DNA from: Rubrivivax sp.
GTDB lineage: Bacteria > Pseudomonadota > Gammaproteobacteria > Burkholderiales > Burkholderiaceae_C
Direction of reading: 5' to 3'
Assembly: GCA_030653505.1 (NCBI GenBank)
Contig: JAURZK010000036.1
Span: 1-64,000 of the forward strand
DNA length: 64,000 nt
Shown: piece after piece, positions 22,465 through 32,332 of the stretch
Numbering within the stretch: position 1 is the stretch's first letter
Layout: each line of letters opens with the position of its first letter
The notes under the pieces: generated by a model
The model's database searches: none
What the model was told of the DNA's origin: nothing
The model's input: the letters and a program-made list of their open reading frames with translations, nothing else
Made by a program: the position numbers and the translations under genes

Positions 22465-22863
22465 CTACTTGTTTCGCATCCAGTCGGCAGTGCCAAAGAA
22501 GGACTCGGCGAGGCGCTGCGCCAAGGTTGGGTCGACCGACTGTTCCTGCATGGCCTGCATCATGCAGGCCATCCACTGGTCGCGTTCGGCGATGCCGATG
22601 GCATAGGGCAGGTGGCGGGCGCGCAGCATCGGGTGGCCGAAGCGCTGCACATAGAGGTCGGGGCCACCCATCCAGCCGCACAAAAACCAGTGCAACTTGT
22701 CGCGCGAACCGTCCAGTTCCGTGGGGTGCAGCTGGCGGATGCCGGCGTAAGCCGGCTCCAGGTCCATCAGGTCGTAGAAGCGGTCGACGAGCTGGCGCAC
22801 ACCCGGTTCACCGCCCAGGCTGACGAAGGGTGTCGAGGTGGTGTCCACCTCAGGACTGGCCAC
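22465..22863 (-). CDS. Truncated hemoglobin (group II-like)
   Basis: LGGEPGVRQLVDRFYDLMDLEP, LHWFLCGWMGGPDLYVQRFGHPMLRARH, FFGTADWMRN. Confidence 0.93.
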   Translation of the reverse strand: MASPEVDTTSTPFVSLGGEPGVRQLVDRFYDLMDLEPAYAGIRQLHPTELDGSRDKLHWFLCGWMGGPDLYVQRFGHPMLRARHLPYAIGIAERDQWMACMMQAMQEQSVDPTLAQRLAESFFGTADWMRNK

Positions 22864-22866
22864 GAC

Positions 22867-23679
22867 TCAGCTGCCCAGCAGGCGCGCAGCCGCGTTGACC
22901 AGCGCCACCGATGCCGGGGTGCCCGGCAGCACTTCCAGCAGCAGCTGCCGGCGCAACACCGCCTCGCGCACCGCGGGGTCGGACGGCACTTCGCCCAGCA
23001 GGTCCAGTCGCACGGGGCTGTCCAGCTGCGGATTGACAAAACGGTCCACCACCTGCTGCAGTTGCTGGCGCACGGCCCGGCCCTCACCCAGCTTGCGGGT
23101 CTGGTTGACCAGCAACTGCATCTTGCGCCGGCCCTGCGTGGTGGCCAGCACCTTGATGGTGGCGTAGGCGTCGGTCATCGACGTGGGCTCGGGTGTCACC
23201 ACCAGCAGCACATCGCCGGCCAGCGACACGGTGTACAGCACGACGTCGGAGATGCCGGCGCCGGTGTCGAGCAGGATGTGGTCGAACTTGGGCGCCACCT
23301 CGGCGATGACCTTCTGCAGCTGGTCACGCACTTCGGGCGTCATGCGTGAATACTCGACCATGCCCGATCCGGCCAGCAGCACATGGAAACCGCCCGGCGC
23401 AGGCAACACCGCGTCGGCCAGCGTGCTCTTGCCGGTGAACACATCGTGCAGCGTGATCTTCGGGAACAGGTTCAGCACCACGTCCAGGTTGGCCAGGCCC
23501 AGGTCGGCGTCCAGCACCAGCACCTTGCGACCGGCACGCGCCAGGGCGGCCGCCAGGTTGGCCGAGACAAAGGTCTTGCCCACCCCACCCTTGCCGCTGG
23601 TGATGGCCATGATGTGCCCTGGCGCCTGTGCAGCAGCGGGCAACACGGCGGTGGAGGCGGCCGGGGAAGGAACGGTCAT
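22867..23679 (-). CDS. MinD/ParA-family ATPase (FlhG/FleN-like)
   Basis: ITSGKGGVGKTFVSANLAAALA, LVLDADLGLANLDVVLNL; ATGA overlap with upstream GGDEF gene. Confidence 0.88.
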   Translation of the reverse strand: MTVPSPAASTAVLPAAAQAPGHIMAITSGKGGVGKTFVSANLAAALARAGRKVLVLDADLGLANLDVVLNLFPKITLHDVFTGKSTLADAVLPAPGGFHVLLAGSGMVEYSRMTPEVRDQLQKVIAEVAPKFDHILLDTGAGISDVVLYTVSLAGDVLLVVTPEPTSMTDAYATIKVLATTQGRRKMQLLVNQTRKLGEGRAVRQQLQQVVDRFVNPQLDSPVRLDLLGEVPSDPAVREAVLRRQLLLEVLPGTPASVALVNAAARLLGS

Positions 23680-24404
23680 TCGTGGTCCTGGGGCTGAAAG
23701 CTGTCGAACAACAGCCGTTTTTCTTCGTTGCTGACCACCGACACGGCCGTCGGCTCCAGGCGCACCAGGTTGCGCCCCTGGGCCTTGGCCAGGTAGAGCT
23801 GCTGGTCGGCCCTTTCCTGCCACAGCGAAGGTGTGGACCGCACCCATTGCGGCGCAAAGGCACCGCCCACGCTGACCGTGACGGTGACCTGCTGGCCGCT
23901 GGGCACCAGCGCCACGGGCACCCGTTCGACACGCCGGCGCACCCGTTCGGCCACGGTCTGGCCGAAGGTGCTGGCGCAATTGGGCAGGATGATGGCGAAC
24001 TCTTCGCCGCCGACCCGCGCCACCAGGTCCATCGGCCGCACGCTGTCCACCAGGGCATCGGCCACGGCACGGATGACCTGGTCGCCCGCGGCGTGGCCAT
24101 GGGTGTCGTTGACCTGCTTGAAGTGGTCGATGTCCAAGGTGAGCAGCAGCGCGGGTTCGCCGCTGCGGGCAACCCGGTCGACTTCGCGCGCCACGGCCAG
24201 CTCGAAAGCCCGGCGGTTGGCCAGGCCGGTCAGCGCGTCGCGGCTGGACAGGTCCACCAAGGCATCGATCATGGCCTGCTGCCAGGCCAGGGTGCCCGGC
24301 TCGCCGGGTGGCAGCGGGTGCCCCGACTGCGCCAAAAGCTGCAGCGCACGCTCAAACTGCAGCGTGTGCTCGGATCGTGCTTTGGCGGGCTTGCTGCGGT
24401 CCAA
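23676..24404 (-). CDS. GGDEF-domain diguanylate cyclase
   Basis: RDALTGLANRRAFE, DIDHFKQVNDTHGHAAGD, RVGGEEFAIILP. Confidence 0.95.
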   Translation of the reverse strand: MDRSKPAKARSEHTLQFERALQLLAQSGHPLPPGEPGTLAWQQAMIDALVDLSSRDALTGLANRRAFELAVAREVDRVARSGEPALLLTLDIDHFKQVNDTHGHAAGDQVIRAVADALVDSVRPMDLVARVGGEEFAIILPNCASTFGQTVAERVRRRVERVPVALVPSGQQVTVTVSVGGAFAPQWVRSTPSLWQERADQQLYLAKAQGRNLVRLEPTAVSVVSNEEKRLLFDSFQPQDHE

Positions 24405-24586
24405 GGGGGTCCGGTGGCGTCGGCAGAGGCGGGATTGGGCGGCAGTCTAGCAGTGCCACCCAGGCCGCCGGCATGGCGAAAAAGGCCATCGCCGCGGCCC
24501 AATTCGACCCTTCTTCCCAGGGCCACCGGCAACACACTGGCCCGGTTGCCAAAGAACGGCCCCGTCACCTGTGCAGGCCGCACCCC

Positions 24587-25438
24587 ATGAACGCATTCGT
24601 CAGCCCCGGCTCATCCGCAGTCGACCAGGAATTCACGCTTCAGCCTGCTGACTTCGATCGCATCCGCAAGCTCATCTACCAGCGCGCCGGCATCAGCCTG
24701 CATGCGGGCAAGCAGGCCATGGTCTACAGCCGGCTGTCACGCCGACTGCGCGAAACGCGCCATGCCGGGTTTGGCGACTACCTGGACTGGCTGGAACGCA
24801 GCAGCGGTGCTGAGTCCGAAGCCGAGTGGCAGGAGTTCGTGAACTGCCTGACCACCAACCTGACCGCCTTCTTCCGCGAAGAACACCACTTCCATGCGCT
24901 GGTGGACGACCTGCGGGCACGGGCGAGCAAGCCCATCCGCCTGTGGTGCAACGCCGCCAGCACCGGAGAAGAACCGTACTCGCTGGTCATGACGGTGGTC
25001 GAAACACTGGGCCTGTCGGCCCAGGTGAAGCTGGTCTGCAGCGACATCGACACCAAGGTGCTGGCCACCGCGCAGCGCGGGGTCTACCCCGCCGACGCAC
25101 GTGGCCTGAGCGCCGAACGCCTGAAGCGCCATTTCATGCGCGGCACGGGCACCAACAGCGGGCAGATACGCGTCAAGCCCGAGCTGGCACGGTTCATCGA
25201 ATTCCGCGGCTTCAACCTGGTGAGCCCCAGCTGGGCCAGCCTGGGCGAGCCCTTCGACCTGGTGTTCTGCCGCAACGTGATGATCTACTTCGACAACGCG
25301 ACGCAGCGCCGCGTGCTGGAACAGATCCACGCCGCCATGAAACCCGGCGGCCTGCTCTATGTCGGCCATTCAGAGAACTTCACCGAGTCACGCGATCTCT
25401 TCCGCCTGCGCGGAAAGACCGTCTACGAACGTGTCTGA
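24587..25438 (+). CDS. cheR: Chemotaxis protein methyltransferase CheR
   Basis: IRLWCNAASTGEEPYSLVM, FDLVFCRNVMIYFD, PGGLLYVGHSEN. Confidence 0.97.
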   Translation: MNAFVSPGSSAVDQEFTLQPADFDRIRKLIYQRAGISLHAGKQAMVYSRLSRRLRETRHAGFGDYLDWLERSSGAESEAEWQEFVNCLTTNLTAFFREEHHFHALVDDLRARASKPIRLWCNAASTGEEPYSLVMTVVETLGLSAQVKLVCSDIDTKVLATAQRGVYPADARGLSAERLKRHFMRGTGTNSGQIRVKPELARFIEFRGFNLVSPSWASLGEPFDLVFCRNVMIYFDNATQRRVLEQIHAAMKPGGLLYVGHSENFTESRDLFRLRGKTVYERV

Positions 25439-25501
25439 CCGTGCCGGGCACACCCCGCGCAGTGGCTCAAGACCCGGCCGCAGGCGGCCGATAAGGCACA
25501 G

Positions 25502-26185
25502 ATGTCCGCCATGCTGAGCGCTTCCGCCCCCACGTCCGCGCCTGCTCCGCAGGCCCGCCCGGTCAACAGCCGCCTGGACAAACTGAAGGGCCAGCCGCGC
25601 AAGCCCGGTGAAGCTTCGTTCTTTTTCTACGACGCCCACTTCCGCAACGACGCAGTGAAGGTGCTGCCGGGCGAGTTCTTCGTGCACGACGAAGACATCC
25701 TGGTCATGACCACGCTCGGTTCGTGCATCGCCGCCTGCATCTGGGACCGCGAAAAACGCGTCGGCGGCATGAACCACTTCCTGTTGCCCGACGGTGGCAG
25801 CGGCAGTGCCGACAGCGGCCGCTACGGCAACTTCGCGATGGACCTGCTGATCGGCGAACTGGTCAAACGCGGTGCCACCCGGGCCACGATGGAAGCCAAG
25901 GTCTTTGGCGGTGGTGCCGTCATCAGCGGCATGAACAGCATCAACGTCGGCGAACGCAACACCAGTTTCGTGCTGGACTACCTGCGCACCGAACGCATCA
26001 CCGTCGTCAGCAAGGACGTGATGGACATCTACCCGCGCAAGGTGTGTTACCTGCCCGCCAGCGGCAAGGCCATGGTCAAGCGCCTGGCCTCGGCCAATAC
26101 CGAGGCTCTGGCTGCACAGGAACGTGCCGCCGCCAACCGTGTTGCGCCGGTCACCAGCACGGGCGGTTCGGTGGACCTGTTCTGA
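25502..26185 (+). CDS. cheD: Chemoreceptor glutamine deamidase CheD
   Basis: VMTTLGSCIAACIWDREKRVGGMNHFLLP, EAKVFGGGAVI. Confidence 0.96.
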   Translation: MSAMLSASAPTSAPAPQARPVNSRLDKLKGQPRKPGEASFFFYDAHFRNDAVKVLPGEFFVHDEDILVMTTLGSCIAACIWDREKRVGGMNHFLLPDGGSGSADSGRYGNFAMDLLIGELVKRGATRATMEAKVFGGGAVISGMNSINVGERNTSFVLDYLRTERITVVSKDVMDIYPRKVCYLPASGKAMVKRLASANTEALAAQERAAANRVAPVTSTGGSVDLF

Positions 26186-26215
26186 ACCGCATTCCCAGCC
26201 GACCAAAAACGCAGC

Positions 26216-27322
26216 ATGAACAACAAGATCCGTGTCGTGGTGGTGGACGATTCCGCGCTGGTGCGCGGCCTGCTGTCGGAGATCATCGACCGCCAGCCCG
26301 ACATGTGCTGCGTGGGCGCCGCCGCCGACCCGCTGGTGGCACGCGAGATGATCCGCAACCTGAACCCCGATGTCATCACGCTGGACATCGAGATGCCGCG
26401 CATGGATGGCCTGGATTTCCTGTCGCGCCTGATGCGCCTGCGGCCGATGCCGGTGGTGATGGTGTCCACGCTCACCGAACGGGGTGCAGACGTGACGCTG
26501 AAGGCACTGGAACTGGGCGCGGTGGACTTTGTCAGCAAGCCCAAGATCGGTGTCGCCGACGGCCTGCGGCAGCTGGGCGCCGACATCACCGAAAAAGTGC
26601 GCACCGCCGCACGTGCCCGAGTGCACCGGCTCGCTTCGCCGCCCACATCAACGGCTGGTGGCGCGCCCAACGCTGCGAGCGCCGCCCCAAGGCCCAGCCC
26701 GATGGCGGCACTGGGACGCCTGTCGACCGAGAAGATCATCTTCATCGGCGCCAGCACCGGGGGCACCGAAGCCACGCGTGAGGTGCTGGTGAACCTGCCG
26801 GCCGACAGCCCGGCCGTGATGATCACGCAGCACATGCCACCGGGCTTCACCAAGAGCTACGCGGCGCGGCTGAACAGCCTGTGCCGCATTGCGGTGGCCG
26901 AAGCCAAGGACGGGGAACGGGTGCTGCCCGGCCATGCCTACATTGCGCCGGGGGGTTTTCACCTGAGCGTGGAACGCTCGGGCGCCAATTACGTGGCGCG
27001 GGTGCAGGACGGCGAACCCGTCAACCGCCACAAGCCCAGTGTTGAAGTGCTGTTCGACAGCGCCGCCCGTGTGGTTGGCCGCAATGCGCTGGGCGTGATG
27101 TTGACGGGCATGGGCGCCGACGGTGCGCGGGCCATGAAAACCATGCGCGACGCCGGCAGCTTCAACCTGGTGCAGGACGAAGCCAGCTGCGTCGTGTTTG
27201 GCATGCCCCGCGAAGCCATCGCCCATGGCGCAGCTCAGGAAGTGCTGCCGCTGGCGCAGCTGGCGCCGCGGCTGCTTGAATGGCTGCGCGCCAACGCGGG
27301 CGTGGCCACCTCACGGGTCTAA
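26216..27322 (+). CDS. cheB: Chemotaxis response regulator protein-glutamate methylesterase
   Basis: [61 protein letters not shown]. Confidence 0.97.
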   Translation: MNNKIRVVVVDDSALVRGLLSEIIDRQPDMCCVGAAADPLVAREMIRNLNPDVITLDIEMPRMDGLDFLSRLMRLRPMPVVMVSTLTERGADVTLKALELGAVDFVSKPKIGVADGLRQLGADITEKVRTAARARVHRLASPPTSTAGGAPNAASAAPRPSPMAALGRLSTEKIIFIGASTGGTEATREVLVNLPADSPAVMITQHMPPGFTKSYAARLNSLCRIAVAEAKDGERVLPGHAYIAPGGFHLSVERSGANYVARVQDGEPVNRHKPSVEVLFDSAARVVGRNALGVMLTGMGADGARAMKTMRDAGSFNLVQDEASCVVFGMPREAIAHGAAQEVLPLAQLAPRLLEWLRANAGVATSRV

Positions 27323-27371
27323 AAGGCCCCGGCGCCCTGATTCGGCGGCGGCAGAGGCGTCGGCACCACCC

Positions 27372-27632
27372 TCACCAACGCCCACGTTCGACGTCCATCA
27401 GCGACAGGCCGGGCCGTTGCACCGGCATGCGCTCGGCCATGCCGATGTCTCGCAAGGTGCTGTCGCTCAGGCCCTCCAGCGCGCGCAGTTGCCGGCGCAT
27501 TTCCGCGTGGGCACGCCAGCTTTGCCGCCAGCCCTGAAGGTCGAGCCAGATGCGCTGCAGCAGCGGGCGGTGGGTGGGCAGCACCCGGGCGACAGGTGCC
27601 AAAACGGGGGTGGGGCAGCAGGCGGCTTGCAT
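27372..27632 (-). CDS. DUF1127-like small protein
   Basis: MRRQLRALEGLSDSTLRDIGMAE. Confidence 0.8.
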   Translation of the reverse strand: MQAACCPTPVLAPVARVLPTHRPLLQRIWLDLQGWRQSWRAHAEMRRQLRALEGLSDSTLRDIGMAERMPVQRPGLSLMDVERGRW

Positions 27633-27724
27633 CAGGTTCTCCAGGTGTCAGAAGTCAACGCTGTAAAGCATAGACACCCAGACGGGCGCCGAAAAGCGAC
27701 ATGTTTTGGCGTTATTGTTCAGCT

Positions 27725-28645
27725 ATGCTTACCAGCATGGCCCGTTTGCCCCTCAACACCCTGCCCGCCTTTCGCGTAGCCGCACGCTTGCAAAACCTGC
27801 GCGCCGCCGCCGACACGCTGCACCTGACCCACAGCGCGGTCAGTCAACAGATCAAGCTGCTGGAAGACCAGCTGGGCCTGCAGCTTTTCGACCGCCGTGG
27901 CCGCAGCCTGGCGCTGAACGCTGCCGGCGCGGCCTTGCTGGCCGCTGTGGAGCCGGCGCTGGACCGCCTGGCGCACGGGGTGCTGGCGGCACAGGCCGCG
28001 GCCAGCGGCGCGGCGCAGCAGGTGCGACTGACGGTGCTGCCCTCGTTTGCCCAGCGCTGGCTGCTGCCGCGCATCGGCCGCTGGCGTGAGCGCCACCCCG
28101 ACATCACGCTGGACGTGCATGCCTCGCAACAGCTGGTGGACCTGGCCCGCGATGGCTTCCACGTGGCGCTGCGCTCGGGCGCCGGGCCCTGGCGCGGCCT
28201 GCAAGCCCAAGCGCTGGGCGATTCGCCCTTGATTGCCGTGGCTGCACCGGCCCGCGCGGCGCGCCTGCCGATGGGCGACCACCGCGCCATCGCTGCCGAG
28301 CCGCTGCTGGGTGGCACCGGGCAGTGGGAACGTTTCCTGGCCCTGTGTGGCTGCACCCTCACGGCCAAGTCGGTGGCCGACTTCAACGATGCCGGCCTGA
28401 TGCTGCAGGCGGCGGAACAGGACCTGGGCATCGCGCTGGCGCGTGAACTGCTGGCCGCCGACGCCTTGCAGGCCGGCCGCCTGGTGCGCGTCTCGCCCTT
28501 GGCGATGCAGGACAGCGCGCCCGGCGGCTACTGGTTTGTGCACCCGCCCGAACTGGCCGACTGGCCCCCGCTGGTGGCGCTGCGGCAATGGCTCTTCGAC
28601 GAGATGGCGCTGTCGCAGCAGGCACTGGCGCCACGCAGCAGCTGA
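27725..28645 (+). CDS. LysR family transcriptional regulator (GcvA-like)
   Basis: LPAFRVAARLQNLRAAADTLHLTHSAVSQQIKLLEDQLGLQLF; start uncertain (27725 or 27737). Confidence 0.93.
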   Translation: MLTSMARLPLNTLPAFRVAARLQNLRAAADTLHLTHSAVSQQIKLLEDQLGLQLFDRRGRSLALNAAGAALLAAVEPALDRLAHGVLAAQAAASGAAQQVRLTVLPSFAQRWLLPRIGRWRERHPDITLDVHASQQLVDLARDGFHVALRSGAGPWRGLQAQALGDSPLIAVAAPARAARLPMGDHRAIAAEPLLGGTGQWERFLALCGCTLTAKSVADFNDAGLMLQAAEQDLGIALARELLAADALQAGRLVRVSPLAMQDSAPGGYWFVHPPELADWPPLVALRQWLFDEMALSQQALAPRSS

Positions 28646-28652
28646 GGCCGAT

Positions 28653-29906
28653 TCAGCTTTTGCCGGCGGGCGGCAGGAACATCGACTGCAGGTCGGACAG
28701 GAAGTCGAAGCCCCGCGCCGTGGGCTGCACGTGGTCACTGCTGCCGTCCACTTCGCTTGCGCCTTCGATCAGCCCCCGCTGGCGCGCTTGTTCGAGCGTG
28801 GCCAGCACGGTGGACAGTGGCAGGCCGGTGCGTTCGGCATAACGCTGCAGTTCAAAGCCTTCTTTCAAGCGCAGCGCACCCAGCATGTATTCGAACGGCA
28901 GGTCGCGTCGCGCCACCTCGTTGGCATTGCTGACGGCTTGACCGGCCAACGCGTGTTGCATGTAGGCGGCGGGTTCGCGCCAGCGCACCTGGCGCAGCAC
29001 CCGGTGCGGAAAACTCAGCTTGCCGTGGGCCCCGGCGCCGATGCCCAGGTAGTCACCGAACTGCCAGTAGTTCAGGTTGTGGGCACAGCGGTGGCCCGGC
29101 CGCGCGAAGGCCGAGACCTCGTAGCGCTGCAAACCGGCGGCAGCCGTGCGCTGGGCGATCAGGTCCAGCATGTCGCTGGCCAGGTCGTCGTCGGGCAGCA
29201 CCGGCGGCTGCAGCGCAAACACCGTGTTGGGCTCGATGGTCAGGTGGTAGATCGACAGGTGCGGAGGCTGGAACGACAGCGCCTCGTCGAGCTCCTTGCC
29301 CAACTGCGCCAGCGTCTGCCCCGGCAGCGCGTACATCAGGTCGATGTTGAAGGTGTCGAATGCCTCACGCGCCTCGGCGATGGCCGCACGCGCCTGCGCG
29401 GCGTCGTGCACCCGGCCCAGGCGCTGCAGCGCGCGGTCGTCGAAGCTCTGCACGCCGATCGACAGGCGCGTGACCCCGGCCGCGCGGAAGGCCTTGAAGC
29501 GTTCGCGTTCGAAGGTGCCGGGGTTGGCTTCCAGCGTGATTTCGGCGCCGGGCTCCAGCGGCACACGGGCACGGATGTCGGCCAGCAGGCGGTCGATGCC
29601 AGCCGGCGAAAACAGGCTGGGTGTGCCACCGCCGATGAAGACGCTGACCACGCGCCGGCCCCAGATCAGCGGCAGGCTGGCCTCGAGGTCGGCGCACAGC
29701 GCGTCGAGGTACTTCGTTTCGGGCAGCTCGCCCTTGTTTTCGTGCGAGTTGAAGTCGCAATACGGACACTTTCTGAGGCACCACGGCAGGTGGACGTACA
29801 GCGACAAGGGAGGCAGCGCTCCCAACTGCAGCGTGCCAGGCCGAAGGTAGTGATCGACACCCGGCATCGACGCCGGCGTTGTGCCCACCACGGGAATCGT
29901 CTTCAC
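28653..29906 (-). CDS. hemW: Radical SAM family heme chaperone HemW
   Basis: SLYVHLPWCLRKCPYCDFNSHE (CxxxCxxC), FIGGGTPSLF. Confidence 0.95.
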   Translation of the reverse strand: MKTIPVVGTTPASMPGVDHYLRPGTLQLGALPPLSLYVHLPWCLRKCPYCDFNSHENKGELPETKYLDALCADLEASLPLIWGRRVVSVFIGGGTPSLFSPAGIDRLLADIRARVPLEPGAEITLEANPGTFERERFKAFRAAGVTRLSIGVQSFDDRALQRLGRVHDAAQARAAIAEAREAFDTFNIDLMYALPGQTLAQLGKELDEALSFQPPHLSIYHLTIEPNTVFALQPPVLPDDDLASDMLDLIAQRTAAAGLQRYEVSAFARPGHRCAHNLNYWQFGDYLGIGAGAHGKLSFPHRVLRQVRWREPAAYMQHALAGQAVSNANEVARRDLPFEYMLGALRLKEGFELQRYAERTGLPLSTVLATLEQARQRGLIEGASEVDGSSDHVQPTARGFDFLSDLQSMFLPPAGKS

Positions 29907-30535
29907 AGCTTCCAGACGTCTTTCAGCAGCACGAGCATCTGCGCCATGGCACGTGCCCGGTGGCTGTGCCGGTTCTTCTGCGTGGTGTCCATCTGCGCCA
30001 CCGTGCAGCCCAGATCGGGAATGAACATCAGCGGGTCATAGCCAAAACCCAGGTCACCTTGCGGCGTTTCCAGGATGCGCCCCGGCCAGCGGCCCATGGC
30101 CACCAGTGGCTCTGGATCGTGGGCGTGGCGCACGGCCACCAGCGTGCTCAAGAAGTGCGCGCTGCGGTCCTGGCTGCCCTGCAAGCGCTGCAGCAACAGC
30201 GTGTTGTTGGCGGCATCCTGCCATTTGCGCTGCTGTTCGCGGTCGCCACCCGGCAAGGCCGGCAGTTCCCCGGCGAAGTGCGCCGACACCACCCCCGGCT
30301 CGCCACCCAGCACGTCCACACAGACACCGGAGTCGTCGGCAATGGCCGCGCCCTGCGAAGCCGCGGCCGCATGCCGCGCCTTGGCCAGTGCGTTTTCGAT
30401 GAAGGTGATGTGCGGCTCTTCGGCTTCAGCGATGCCCAGTTCCCCCTGCGGCACCAGTTGCACCGCCAGGCCCGACAGCAGCGAACGCATCTCGCTCAGC
30501 TTCTTGGCGTTGTTGGACGCCAGCACCAGGCGCAT
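29903..30535 (-). CDS. rdgB: RdgB/HAM1 family XTP/dITP pyrophosphatase
   Basis: LVLASNNAKKLSEM, FIENALAKARHAA, ADDSGVCVDVLGGEPGV; ATGA overlap with hemW. Confidence 0.95.
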   Translation of the reverse strand: MRLVLASNNAKKLSEMRSLLSGLAVQLVPQGELGIAEAEEPHITFIENALAKARHAAAASQGAAIADDSGVCVDVLGGEPGVVSAHFAGELPALPGGDREQQRKWQDAANNTLLLQRLQGSQDRSAHFLSTLVAVRHAHDPEPLVAMGRWPGRILETPQGDLGFGYDPLMFIPDLGCTVAQMDTTQKNRHSHRARAMAQMLVLLKDVWKL

Positions 30536-30537
30536 GG

Positions 30538-31263
30538 TCAGAGCCCCAGCGCCTGCTTCTGCAGCGCCACCAGTTCCTGGATGCCCTTGTCGGCCAGCGC
30601 CAGCAGCTGGTCCATCTCGGCTCGCGAGAAGGGTTCACCTTCGGCGGTGCCCTGCACTTCGACGAAACCGCCGGAACCGGTCATCACGACATTCATGTCG
30701 GTGTCGCAGGCAAAGTCTTCGGTGTACTCCAGGTCGAGCAGCGGTGTGCCTTCGACCACACCCACCGACACGGCGCCCACGAAGTCGCGGATGGGGCTGG
30801 CCGTCAGCTTGCCCTGGGCCATCAACCAGCTCACCGCGTCGTGGGCGGCCACGAAAGCGCCGGTGATGGCCGCGGTGCGCGTGCCGCCATCGGCCTGCAG
30901 AACGTCGCAGTCCAGCGAGATGGTGCGTTCACCCAGGGCCTTCAGGTCGAACACCGTGCGCAGGCTGCGACCGATGAGGCGCTGGATTTCCTGCGTGCGT
31001 CCGCTCTGTTTGCCCTTGGCCGCTTCGCGGTCGCTGCGTGTGTGGGTGGCCCGCGGCAGCATGCCGTACTCGGCCGTCAGCCAGCCTTCACCGCCGCCGC
31101 GCTTGAAGGGCGGCACCTTCTCTTCCACGCTGGCGGTGCACAGCACCTTGGTGTGACCGAAGCACACCAGCACCGAGCCCTCGGCATGTTTCGTGTAGCC
31201 GCGCTGGATGGACACAGGGCGCAGCGCGTCGGCAGCGCGACCGGCGGATCGTTCGTAGGGCAT
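30538..31263 (-). CDS. rph: Ribonuclease PH
   Basis: [60 protein letters not shown]. Confidence 0.97.
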   Translation of the reverse strand: MPYERSAGRAADALRPVSIQRGYTKHAEGSVLVCFGHTKVLCTASVEEKVPPFKRGGGEGWLTAEYGMLPRATHTRSDREAAKGKQSGRTQEIQRLIGRSLRTVFDLKALGERTISLDCDVLQADGGTRTAAITGAFVAAHDAVSWLMAQGKLTASPIRDFVGAVSVGVVEGTPLLDLEYTEDFACDTDMNVVMTGSGGFVEVQGTAEGEPFSRAEMDQLLALADKGIQELVALQKQALGL

Positions 31264-31293
31264 GAAAGTTCCAGAAGTGAAGGGGTTCAGGGA

Positions 31294-31408
31294 TCAAGTT
31301 TCCCGCCACGGAACCGGCTTTGCCGGTCCGTCGGCGGAGCACCCCCCTCGGGGGGCAGCGAGCGCCAGCGAGCTTGGGGGCCCCAATCTAGCGAGCTTGG
31401 GGGCCCCG
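31294..31408. repeat. Interspersed palindromic repeat, copy B, with 18-bp terminal duplication
   Basis: CCCGCCACGGAACCGGCTTTGCCGG...CTCGGGGGGCAGCGAGCGCCAGCGAGCTTGGGGG; AGCGAGCTTGGGGGCCCC repeated at 31367-31384 and 31390-31407. Confidence 0.87.
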
Positions 31409-32311
31409 TTTACTGGACCGCTGTATCGCCTCGTTGATCTCGCGGATGGACCGCTCGATCTCGGCATCGTCCATCTCGTCGCTGGGGCCGTCGGCGCCCA
31501 GGCTGGCCTGGATGGTGGACGCAAACACGTCGTCACCCAAGGTGTTGGTGGAAACGCCGATCGCGCTGTCCACGTCTTCGGCAGCTTCCCATTCGACGGC
31601 CAGCACCGTGACGTTGTCGCTTTTGTCACCCGCAGCGCGCAGCGCACGTTCCACCAGTTCGGGCACGGCGTCGGCAATCGGGTTGCTGGCCAGGATGTCG
31701 GTGATGATGGTGTCCGACACCGTGCCCCACAGCCCGTCGGAACACAGCATGACCTTGTCGCCGGGTTTGACCAGCAGCGGGCCCGCGGTGTCCACCACCG
31801 GCTTGCCCGGGCTGCCCAGGCAGGTGAACAGCACGTTGCGGTTGACCTTGTCGTTCATCGGCACGACCTGGCTCAGCGTCTGCTGCAGTTCGGAATAGCT
31901 GTGGTCGCGGGTGCGGGCCACCAGCTTGTCGCCGCGCACCAGGTACAGGCGCGAATCGCCGCAATGCGCCCAGTAGGCGGCGTTGCCTTGCAGCAGGCAG
32001 GCCACGACGGTGGTGCGCGGTGTGTCCATCAGCGCACGTTCGGTGGCGTAACGCAGCAGCTGGTGATGGCCGGCGACGATGGCGTCGTGCAAAAAACGCA
32101 GGGGCTCGCTCAGGCGCGGTTTGGCTTCACGCTGGAAGTGGGCCGACAGGGTCTGCAGCGCCATCTGCGAGGCCACCTCGCCTTCCGGGTGGCCGCCCAT
32201 GCCGTCGGCCAGCGCAAACAAGCCCGAGTCCCGCGTGTAGCAATAGCCCATGCGGTCTTCATTTTTCTCGCGGCCACCCCTGCGGCTGACCTGGTAGACG
32301 GAAAAACGCAT
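31388..32311 (-). CDS. PP2C-family Ser/Thr protein phosphatase
   Basis: GGREKNEDRMGY, LFALADGMGGHPEGEVAS, AHCGDSRLYLVR, LCSDGLWGTV. Confidence 0.95.
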   Translation of the reverse strand: MRFSVYQVSRRGGREKNEDRMGYCYTRDSGLFALADGMGGHPEGEVASQMALQTLSAHFQREAKPRLSEPLRFLHDAIVAGHHQLLRYATERALMDTPRTTVVACLLQGNAAYWAHCGDSRLYLVRGDKLVARTRDHSYSELQQTLSQVVPMNDKVNRNVLFTCLGSPGKPVVDTAGPLLVKPGDKVMLCSDGLWGTVSDTIITDILASNPIADAVPELVERALRAAGDKSDNVTVLAVEWEAAEDVDSAIGVSTNTLGDDVFASTIQASLGADGPSDEMDDAEIERSIREINEAIQRSSKRGPQAR

Positions 32312-32332
32312 GGAACTGCCCTTGAGCGCCGA

